Below are positions 1-6,777 of a stretch of 13,740 bases of DNA, piece by piece. The notes below the pieces were generated by a model. The model saw only the letters and a list, made by a program, of their open reading frames with translations, was not told where the DNA came from and did not search any database. Position 1 is the first letter of the stretch. Every line of letters starts with the position of its first letter. The DNA comes from JBCFBK01 sp038562555 (GTDB lineage: Bacteria; Bacteroidota; Bacteroidia; Bacteroidales; Prolixibacteraceae). A program made the position numbers and the translations under genes. Where the stretch lies: NCBI GenBank assembly GCA_038562555.1, contig JBCFBK010000083.1:1-13740 (forward strand). The letters are read 5' to 3'.

Positions 1-143
1 GCGTAGACCTGCAAAAGGACATGGCTGCCCGGCCCGAAGGCCGGCAACTTCTGTACAGCTTGCAGCAGTACATGGCCGGTGAACACTTTAACCCAAAAAC
101 AGAAATTGAACCTGATAAATTGAGTGCGCTGTTAGTTCAATAG
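1..143 (+). CDS. 3' end of a GH2-like glycoside hydrolase (partial)
   Basis: The frame beginning at base 3 is open from the window edge to a TAG at 141-143 and gives the last 46 residues of a protein whose start lies outside. The stretch PEGRQLLYSLQQYM, followed by a conserved FNP, lines up with PEARQLYFSMLRYM and FNP at the very end of the GH2-like enzyme encoded at 3778-6609, including the same distance to the stop. I infer a paralogous exported glycosidase of the same type. Only the C-terminal tail is visible, so no catalytic residues can be checked and the assignment rests on this one alignment. It is co-directional with everything downstream, but a 264-bp gap with a hairpin separates it from the next gene, so it may be a separate transcription unit. 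Confidence 0.7.
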   Translation, partial: VDLQKDMAARPEGRQLLYSLQQYMAGEHFNPKTEIEPDKLSALLVQ

Positions 144-179
144 AGCCGCGTTCCCTGCAGGCCTGGAACGATCGTTCGT

Positions 180-200
180 TGCCTGTTTTTCGGGCAGGCA
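180..200 (+). terminator. Possible terminator hairpin after the partial GH2-like gene
   Basis: A 6-bp perfect stem (TGCCTG at 180-185 and CAGGCA at 195-200) encloses a 9-base loop, TTTTTCGGG. It lies 37 bp after the stop of the upstream gene. No T-run follows the stem, so this is a weak terminator candidate and could simply be part of the structured spacer. A perfect 10-bp palindrome (AACGATCGTT, 167-176) lies just before it. Confidence 0.3.
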
Positions 201-240
201 GTATTGCTACGCCCTTGCCGAGCCAGAAACGGAAGAGGGT

Positions 241-296
241 AACAAGGTAACAAGGTAACAAGGTGGCAAGGTGACAAGGTGACAAGGTAGGAAGGT
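241..296. repeat. 8-bp tandem repeat array, unit AACAAGGT
   Basis: Seven consecutive 8-bp units run without gaps: three AACAAGGT, one GGCAAGGT, two GACAAGGT and one AGGAAGGT. A decayed copy (AAGAGGGT) precedes them at 233-240. Degeneration is concentrated in the first three bases of the unit, while AAGGT is constant. Period 8 is not a multiple of 3, and the array is non-coding between two co-directional genes. It abuts a second array of the same period. Confidence 0.92.
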
Positions 297-297
297 A

Positions 298-385
298 AAC
301 CCTGCAACCCTGTAACCCTGCAACCCTGTAACCCTGTAACCCTGTAACCCTGTAACCCTGTAACCCTGCAACCTTACAACCTTTT
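298..385. repeat. 8-bp tandem repeat array, unit AACCCTGT
   Basis: Eleven consecutive 8-bp units run without gaps. They are mainly AACCCTGT with AACCCTGC variants, and the last two are decayed (AACCTTAC, AACCTTTT). The array ends 22 bp before the ATG of the DUF5107-TPR gene at 408. The reverse complement of this unit (ACAGGGTT) matches the rotated unit of the preceding array (ACAAGGTA) at 6 of 8 positions, so the two arrays face each other as long imperfect inverted repeats with almost no loop. In a transcript they could form an extended imperfect hairpin in the leader of the downstream gene. Slippage expansion is the simplest origin. Confidence 0.93.
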
Positions 386-407
386 AATTTATTAATTCAT
401 AATTGAT

Positions 408-3400
408 ATGACCCAAGTTAAAGCCTGGAACGAGAAAGTGAAGATCCCCACCTACGGGATCGGAAAGCCTGAGAAAAACCCGATGTTTCTTGAAAAGCGG
501 GTTTACCAGGGAAGCAGCGGTGTGGTTTATCCGCATCCGGTGATTGAGAAAATTCTGGACGGAAAAGAAGACCGGGAGTGGAACGCCGTCTTTCTGGAAA
601 ACCAGTATCTGCTTATCATGATTCTGCCCGAATTGGGAGGAAGGATCCAGATGGCCTACGATAAAATGAAACAACGCCATTTCGTCTACTATAACCAGGT
701 AATCAAGCCGGCCCTGGTGGGCCTGACCGGTCCCTGGATCTCGGGCGGAATTGAATTCAACTGGCCCCAGCACCACCGGCCGTCGACCTTTGAGCCGGTG
801 GATTCGTGTATTGAGGAAAATGCTGACGGCAGCGTCACTGTGTGGTGCAGCGAGGTAGAGCGGATGTTCCGTACCCGCGGTATGGCTGGCTTTACCCTTC
901 ATCCCGATAAAGCTTACCTGGAGATCAGGGTGAAGCTGTACAACCGGACCAGCTTTCCGCAGACCTTCCTTTGGTGGGCCAATCCTGCCGTGAAAGTGAA
1001 CGACGCGTACCAGTCGGTTTTCCCGCCCGATGTCAATGCTGTCTTTGACCATGGCAAGCGCGATGTCTCGGAATTCCCCATGGCCCGGGGAACCTACTAT
1101 AAGGTGGATTATTCGCCCGGCACCGATATTTCCCGTTATAAGAACATTCCGGTTCCGACTTCCTATATGGCCATCACCTCGAAGTATGACTTTGTGGGTG
1201 GCTATGAGAACGACAGTAAAGGCGGCCTGCTTCACGTGGCCAATCACCACGTATCGCCCGGCAAGAAACAATGGACCTGGGGAAACAGCGATTTCGGGAA
1301 AGCCTGGGACAGGAACCTGACCGATGAGGATGGTCCGTATATCGAGCTGATGTGCGGTGTGTACACCGACAACCAGCCCGACTTTTCATGGATTATGCCG
1401 GGTGAAGAAAAGAGTTTCAGCCAGTATTTTATGCCTTACCGCGATCTGGGCGTGGTGAAAAATGCCACCAAAGAGGCCATGGTTAATCTTGAAGTAAAAG
1501 ATGAATCAATTGTTTTAAAGATATATACCACAGCCAGGTATGACAACGGTCGGATTGTTGTTAAGGATGAAGGAAAACTGTTGCTGGACGAACGTTTTGA
1601 TTTTCATCCGGGTACATCGTATGAAAAACACATGATCAGAACAGGACCTGAACCGGCCCGGCCCGAGATTTCGGTCTACACCTCCGACGGGAGACTGCTG
1701 GTGAGCTGGCAGCCTGAGCCGGATCAGGAAAAAGCAATTCCCGAACCGGCAAAGCCGGCCAGACAGCCCGAGGAGATCGCGAGCAATGAACAACTCTACC
1801 TGACGGCACTTCATCTGGAGCAGTACCGGCACGCCACCTACGACCCCCGGCCGTACTATGAAGAGGCTCTCCGGCGTGACCCGAAGGATAGCCGCTGTGC
1901 CAATGCGCTTGGATTGTGGTACCTGCGAAGAGGCCGTTTTGCAAAGGCTGAAGCGTATTTTCGGACAGCCATTGCCACGCTGACCGAGCGGAATCCCAAT
2001 CCCCTCGACGGCGAGCCGTATTTCAACCTGGGACTTGCTTTGTGTTTCCAGGGACGCGATCAGGAGGCTTACCCGGTCTTTTATAAATCGGTTTGGAACG
2101 CAGCCTGGATGGACAGCGGTTATTTCCAGCTTGCACGACTTGCCGCCAAAAAGCAGGACTGGGAGGGTGCCCTTGAACTGATCGAGCGCTCGCTGATCAG
2201 GAATTGGCACAATCATAAAGCCCGCCACCTGAAAGTGAGCATCCTGCGCAAGGCAGGCCGTACGGCCGATGCCCTCCGTCTGGCGGATGAGTCGCTTGCC
2301 CTGGACCGGTTTAACTTCGGTATTTTGTATGAAACGAGCATGTTGCTTCACAACGCCCAAGGGTATGCTAATAATTTCGAGCAACATGGGAGTTCCATAC
2401 GACCATTAAAAAACAAATTATTAACGGATAAAAAGGTGCTGCTGGCCGCTTCGGCCTCCGAACAGAATACCGGTGAAGAGGCGCTGAAAAGTCTGATCCG
2501 CGGAAATATTCACAACTACATTGAATTTGCGCTGGACTATGCGCTGGCAGGACTTTATCAGGAAGCCGCCGGACTGATCCGGATCGGGATTGCCGAACAG
2601 GGCGGAAAACCTGTCTATCCGATGGCCCTGTATTACAAGGCCTGGTTTGAATGGCAATCGGGCGAGGGGGATGCTGTCCTGAAGACCCTGGAGCAGGCGG
2701 CTGCTGCCTGTCCCGATTACTGCTTCCCCAATCAACCCGAAGCGGTTGTGGTGCTGGAATGGGCGAAAAGCCAAAACCCGGCCGACGCCCGTGCGCCTTA
2801 CTATCTGGGGAATTTCTGGTATAACGCACGTCAGTATGAGGAGGCCGTTGCCAACTGGGAGCTGTCGGCTGCGCTGGACGACCGTTTCCCTACGGTTCAC
2901 CGAAATCTGGCCCTGGCGTACTTCAACAAGCTGAACCTGCCTGAAAAGGCCCTGAAAGAGCTGGAGCAGGCCTTTGGACTCGATACCACCGATGCCCGGG
3001 TGCTGATGGAGCTGGATCAGTTGTACAAACGCCTGAAACGGGCACCGGAAGAAAGGCTGAAGTTTTTACAAAAATATCCGGTACAGGTGGACGATCGGGA
3101 CGACCTTTACCTGGAGCAGGCCACGCTTTACAATCAGTTGGGGGAACACGATAAGGCCTTTGAACTGATCATGTCGCGCAGGTTTCATCCCTGGGAAGGA
3201 GGCGAGGGGAAGGTGACCGGGCAGTACGTGTATAGTCTGGTTTCAATGGCACAAAAAGCTATACACGACGGGGTCTTCGCCGAAGCTGTCCGCTTGCTGG
3301 AACAGGCCCGGAGCTATCCTGAAAACCTGGGTGAAGGCAAGTTGTACGGCGCCCAGGAAAATGAAATTCTCTACTGGCTTGGCGTTGCCCATGAACAACT

Positions 3401-3734
3401 GGGTGAAACGGATCAGGCCCGCACTTACTGGAAGCAGGCTTCGAAGGGACTGACGCAGGTGTCGTCGGCCATGTTCTACAACGATCAGCAACCCGATACG
3501 ATCTATTATCAGGGACTGGCCCTGCGGAAACTGGGAGAGGAAGAAGAAGCGAAAAAGCGGTTTCAGATGCTGGAGAGCTACGGAGAACAGCACCTGCACG
3601 ACCAGGTGAGAATAGATTATTTTGCCGTTTCGCTGCCGGACCTGCAGATCTGGGAAGACGACCTGGACAAACGTAACCGCCAGCTTTGCGAATACCTGAT
3701 GGACCTGGGAAACGCCGGGCTGAACGCCGGATAA
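408..3734 (+). CDS. DUF5107 domain plus TPR repeat protein, predicted cytoplasmic
   Basis: This 1108-residue protein has no signal peptide or membrane segment, unlike the exported enzymes around it, so a cytoplasmic location is likely. The N-terminal part (about residues 1-360) matches my recollection of the DUF5107 family, with a Trp- and Tyr-rich beta-type pattern and the block GGIEFNWPQHHRP at 113-125. That block recalls the substrate pocket of aldose-1-epimerase (galactose mutarotase-like) folds, which is inference from pattern only. After a Pro/Glu-rich linker near 430-460, the rest (about 465-1100) is a series of TPR-like helical pairs with typical motifs such as ANALGLWYLRRGRFAKAEAY and YYLGNFWYNARQYEEAV. 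DUF5107-TPR proteins occur beside carbohydrate-active enzymes in several bacterial groups, but I know of no firmly established activity. Here the gene sits between two GH2-like genes and ends 43 bp before the second, consistent with co-transcription. The ATG at 408 is the first start in frame that gives the conserved N-terminus. A short AT-rich segment near residues 645-680 looks unlike its surroundings. Confidence 0.85.
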   Translation: MTQVKAWNEKVKIPTYGIGKPEKNPMFLEKRVYQGSSGVVYPHPVIEKILDGKEDREWNAVFLENQYLLIMILPELGGRIQMAYDKMKQRHFVYYNQVIKPALVGLTGPWISGGIEFNWPQHHRPSTFEPVDSCIEENADGSVTVWCSEVERMFRTRGMAGFTLHPDKAYLEIRVKLYNRTSFPQTFLWWANPAVKVNDAYQSVFPPDVNAVFDHGKRDVSEFPMARGTYYKVDYSPGTDISRYKNIPVPTSYMAITSKYDFVGGYENDSKGGLLHVANHHVSPGKKQWTWGNSDFGKAWDRNLTDEDGPYIELMCGVYTDNQPDFSWIMPGEEKSFSQYFMPYRDLGVVKNATKEAMVNLEVKDESIVLKIYTTARYDNGRIVVKDEGKLLLDERFDFHPGTSYEKHMIRTGPEPARPEISVYTSDGRLLVSWQPEPDQEKAIPEPAKPARQPEEIASNEQLYLTALHLEQYRHATYDPRPYYEEALRRDPKDSRCANALGLWYLRRGRFAKAEAYFRTAIATLTERNPNPLDGEPYFNLGLALCFQGRDQEAYPVFYKSVWNAAWMDSGYFQLARLAAKKQDWEGALELIERSLIRNWHNHKARHLKVSILRKAGRTADALRLADESLALDRFNFGILYETSMLLHNAQGYANNFEQHGSSIRPLKNKLLTDKKVLLAASASEQNTGEEALKSLIRGNIHNYIEFALDYALAGLYQEAAGLIRIGIAEQGGKPVYPMALYYKAWFEWQSGEGDAVLKTLEQAAAACPDYCFPNQPEAVVVLEWAKSQNPADARAPYYLGNFWYNARQYEEAVANWELSAALDDRFPTVHRNLALAYFNKLNLPEKALKELEQAFGLDTTDARVLMELDQLYKRLKRAPEERLKFLQKYPVQVDDRDDLYLEQATLYNQLGEHDKAFELIMSRRFHPWEGGEGKVTGQYVYSLVSMAQKAIHDGVFAEAVRLLEQARSYPENLGEGKLYGAQENEILYWLGVAHEQLGETDQARTYWKQASKGLTQVSSAMFYNDQQPDTIYYQGLALRKLGEEEEAKKRFQMLESYGEQHLHDQVRIDYFAVSLPDLQIWEDDLDKRNRQLCEYLMDLGNAGLNAG

Positions 3735-3777
3735 ACAGATACTTTAATTAAATGGAGTTAAATAACTATGTGTTAAG

Positions 3778-6609
3778 ATGATCAAATTGTATTTGCTGAT
3801 AGTAATAATTTTGCTTTTGGCCGGTGTTTCCACACAGGCGCAGCAGATTCCCCTACGGGAAAGGCTGTCGCTTGCGGGCTCCTGGATGCTGAACTTGGAT
3901 CCGTCGGCGAGGGGTCTGCAGGAGCATTGGCAGGACAGCAGCTTCGTTGAGGAGGTCCGGCTTCCGGGTACCCTGGAGGAAAACGGGAAAGGCGAAAAAG
4001 TTGAAAAGACAACGACCGATCATCTCAATCAAATTTACGCCTACACGGGAGCAGCCTGGTACCAGAAAGATGTGATGATCCCCGAATCATGGGCGAACCG
4101 CGATGTGACGCTATTCCTGGAGCGCACCAAAGCTACACGGATATGGATCGATGGTCGGTACGCCGGACAATGCAGTCTGCTGTCGGTGCCGCATCGCTAT
4201 GAGCTGAAGGGCTTGCTCAGCCCCGGCAGGCACCGTCTGACGATCCGGATCGATAATTCGCCCGCCCTTTTCCCGGTGGGCGGTTCCCATGCGCTGAGCG
4301 AACACACCCAGACCAACTGGAACGGCATCATCGGGAAGCTGTACCTGGAAGCGCTTCCGGAAACGCGGATCGAATCGGTACGGGTCACCCCCGATGCTGC
4401 CCGTAAGCTGGCCAAACTGCGGATCCGCCTGCAGGGGAACTGGCCGGAAGCCGGATCGCTGGTCATTGGCCTGAAGGCTGCGAATACCTCGAATCAACAG
4501 GACTTTCCGGAAATGCGGATCGACCTTCAGCGCGACATGCCCGACTCGCTCCCGGAGGTCAGCTATCCGCTGGGTGAACACGTCCGCCTTTGGAGCGAAT
4601 ACTCGCCGGCCGTGTATAAAATCATCGTGAAGTTGTATACAGGCCACCGGATGCTCGACACCGATACGGTGCCCTTTGGCCTCAGAACGTTTAAGGCTGA
4701 AGGAACACAGTTTTCCGTTAACGGCAATACCACCTTCCTCAGGGGAAAGAACGACTGCTGCATTTTTCCGCTTACCGGTTACCCGCCGATGAACACGGCG
4801 GCATGGCAGGTGCTGTTTCGCAAGGCAAAAAGTTATGGCATCAATCATTACCGCTTTCATTCGTGGACGCCGCCCGAAGCGGCTTTTGAGGCGGCCGACC
4901 GCGAAGGGATCTACATCCAGACGGAGCTGCCTGACTGGTCGGTACTGACCGAAAAAGACACCTTCCGTACCCGGTTTCAGCTTCAGGAGGGATTGGCCAT
5001 TCTGGACACCTACGGCAATCATCCTTCGTTTGTGCTGTTAACACTGGGGAATGAGCTGACCGGTGACAGCGCTGTTCATAACAGGCTGGTGTCGCAACTC
5101 AAAAAACAGGATGACCGCAGGTTATATGCCTACGGGACCAATGCCTTTTTCACAGATCCCGCCCCCGGCATCCACGACGATTTCTGGGTGACCATGCGTA
5201 CCGGCGGCGAAACGGCTGGGGGCAGGTTTGACCTGCGCGGCTCTTTTGCCACCACCGAAGACAGTACCAGCGGTATCCTGAACGCGATGAAACCCAATAG
5301 CCGGCGCAATTTTTCTTCGGCCGTGGCCGGAGTGAGCATGCCGGTGATCGGCCACGAAACCGGACAATACCAGTTGTACCCGGATTATTCCGAAATACCC
5401 CGTTATACAGGCCTGTTGCGGCCGTCAAACCTGGAGGTGTTCCGGCAACGCCTGACAGAGGCGGGCATGGGCGACCAGGCAGAGGCCTTTTTTAAAACCT
5501 CCGGCATGCTCGCGGCACTGCTTTACCGTGAAGAAGTTGAAATGGCGCTGAGGACGCCGGAAATGGCCGGATTTCAGTTGCTCGACCTGCAGGACTTCCC
5601 CGGGCAGGGAACAGCCCTGGTCGGGCTGCTGAATGCATTCATGGAAAACAAGGGACTCATCACCAATGAAGCGTTCAGGAGCTTTTGCAGCGACCGGGTG
5701 CTGCAATTGCAGATGGACCGGTACACCTGGACCAGCGATGAAACTTTTACGGCCGATGTCAACCTGGTGAATTACAGTCCACGTGACCTGAAAGATAAAC
5801 AACTGATGTGGAGTGTCCTCGATGAGCCGAGCGGGCGCAGCCTGCAAAATGGTGCGTTGCCGGTGGTGACGGCTTTCAAAGGGAAGATCAATGCACTGGG
5901 AAAGATTGCTTTCCCGCTTACGCAGTTCAGCAAAAAGGCCGTTCGGCTGACCATCCGGCTGGAGATCCCCGGTGAAAGACTGAAGATTGAATACCCGGTC
6001 TGGGTTTATCCGGAGCAGGTGGACCTGGATGCGCCAAAAGGGCTGACCCTAGCCTCCGGACTGGACGACAAGACGATCCGGGCGCTGGATCATGGAGCTA
6101 AGGTATTGCTTTTTCCCCGGCATGACCGGCTGCGGGATCACTCGGTTGGCGGACAGTTTATCAGCGAGTTCTGGAACTGGAAGGTGTTTAAAAAAGGTGC
6201 GGAGAATATGAACCGCCCCGTTTCGGCAGGCACGCTGGGAATCCTGACCGATCCGGCACACCCGCTCTTTCAGGATTTCCCCACCGAATTCCATACGAAT
6301 TGGCAATGGTGGCCCGTCGTGAAAAATGCACGTCCCCTGATCCTCGACCGGACCGCCCGCAGCTACCGGCCTTTGGTGCAGGTGATCGACAACATTGACC
6401 GGAACCACAAGCTGGGACTGATCTTTGAATGTAAAGTGGGAAAAGGGAAGCTGCTGGTTTGCATGGCTGATCTGCCTGCGTTAACGGCGTACCCGGAGGC
6501 CCGGCAATTGTATTTCAGTATGCTGCGATATATGGACAGTGAGGCATTTAATCCCGCTGAAACCCTGGATATCGCACAACTGAAAGCGCTTTTCAACGAG
6601 CAGGAATGA
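3778..6609 (+). CDS. Exported GH2-like glycoside hydrolase
   Basis: This 943-residue protein begins with a hydrophobic signal peptide (about 1-21, cleavage near TQA/QQ), so it should act in the periplasm or at the cell surface. The order of parts fits glycoside hydrolase family 2: a sugar-binding jelly roll (about 30-195, with GSWMLNLD and AWYQKDVMIP), an Ig-like sandwich (about 195-305), then a TIM barrel starting at FLRGKND. The barrel has RFHSWTPPEAAFEAAD near 360, the acid/base motif LGNELTGD with Glu426, and HETGQ with Glu527 as the likely nucleophile. The 101-residue spacing is in the range seen for GH2 enzymes. A C-terminal extension (about 745-943) ends in a segment shared with the partial gene at 1-143. 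The sequence is divergent from classical beta-galactosidases and beta-glucuronidases, so I do not name a substrate. Its position next to PL8 and GH88 enzymes suggests trimming of oligosaccharides from a uronic-acid-containing polymer. The start at 3778 is chosen because it gives a complete signal peptide; the gene lies 43 bp after the DUF5107-TPR gene. Confidence 0.85.
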   Translation: MIKLYLLIVIILLLAGVSTQAQQIPLRERLSLAGSWMLNLDPSARGLQEHWQDSSFVEEVRLPGTLEENGKGEKVEKTTTDHLNQIYAYTGAAWYQKDVMIPESWANRDVTLFLERTKATRIWIDGRYAGQCSLLSVPHRYELKGLLSPGRHRLTIRIDNSPALFPVGGSHALSEHTQTNWNGIIGKLYLEALPETRIESVRVTPDAARKLAKLRIRLQGNWPEAGSLVIGLKAANTSNQQDFPEMRIDLQRDMPDSLPEVSYPLGEHVRLWSEYSPAVYKIIVKLYTGHRMLDTDTVPFGLRTFKAEGTQFSVNGNTTFLRGKNDCCIFPLTGYPPMNTAAWQVLFRKAKSYGINHYRFHSWTPPEAAFEAADREGIYIQTELPDWSVLTEKDTFRTRFQLQEGLAILDTYGNHPSFVLLTLGNELTGDSAVHNRLVSQLKKQDDRRLYAYGTNAFFTDPAPGIHDDFWVTMRTGGETAGGRFDLRGSFATTEDSTSGILNAMKPNSRRNFSSAVAGVSMPVIGHETGQYQLYPDYSEIPRYTGLLRPSNLEVFRQRLTEAGMGDQAEAFFKTSGMLAALLYREEVEMALRTPEMAGFQLLDLQDFPGQGTALVGLLNAFMENKGLITNEAFRSFCSDRVLQLQMDRYTWTSDETFTADVNLVNYSPRDLKDKQLMWSVLDEPSGRSLQNGALPVVTAFKGKINALGKIAFPLTQFSKKAVRLTIRLEIPGERLKIEYPVWVYPEQVDLDAPKGLTLASGLDDKTIRALDHGAKVLLFPRHDRLRDHSVGGQFISEFWNWKVFKKGAENMNRPVSAGTLGILTDPAHPLFQDFPTEFHTNWQWWPVVKNARPLILDRTARSYRPLVQVIDNIDRNHKLGLIFECKVGKGKLLVCMADLPALTAYPEARQLYFSMLRYMDSEAFNPAETLDIAQLKALFNEQE

Positions 6610-6620
6610 AACGGGCATGT

Positions 6621-6632
6621 AAACCGCGGTTT
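6621..6632. repeat. Perfect 12-bp palindrome in intergenic spacer
   Basis: AAACCGCGGTTT is its own reverse complement. It starts 12 bp after the stop of the GH2-like gene. It could be a protein-binding site or the core of a weak 3' hairpin, but there is no loop and no T-run, so its function is open. Confidence 0.5.
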
Positions 6633-6653
6633 GCGTCCGGGTTATTGGCGAAA

Positions 6654-6699
6654 TGAAGCGCAGCGAAAATCCCCGAAGGGAAATCCGCGAAGCGAAGTC
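6654..6699. repeat. REP-like imperfect inverted repeat
   Basis: The spacer holds an imperfect hairpin centred on TCCCCGAAGGGA (about 6670-6681). The flanking arms GCGCAGCGAAAAT and AAATCCGCGAAGCG pair partly with each other. GAAGCG-type words recur on both sides, giving the look of a repetitive extragenic palindrome. It lies in the middle of the 168-bp gap between the GH2-like and GH88 genes. Only one copy is visible in this window, so its status as a dispersed family is an inference. Confidence 0.4.
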
Positions 6700-6777
6700 C
6701 AGGCAGTTGAAAGTGTACCCCGAAAAAGTGACGACAATACGCTGGTTGTAAATAGTTAAGTTTTAAAAAATGAACGT

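Noticed and set aside
88..285. Minus-strand open frame of 65 codons across the first repeat array
   Set aside because: Its N-terminal part is simply a translation of the 8-bp repeats, and the rest overlaps the tail of the partial GH2-like gene.
241..385. CRISPR array
   Set aside because: Units are 8 bp, contiguous and without spacers; this is a short tandem repeat.
384..1271. Long open frame on the minus strand (295 codons) opposite the DUF5107 domain
   Set aside because: It overlaps a strongly supported + strand gene, has no recognisable domain, and is the kind of shadow frame expected from GC-rich codon usage.
4111..5022. Long open frame on the minus strand (303 codons) opposite the GH2-like gene
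   Set aside because: The + strand frame carries GH2 motifs through this region; the minus frame gives an Arg/Gly/His-rich sequence with no domain signature.
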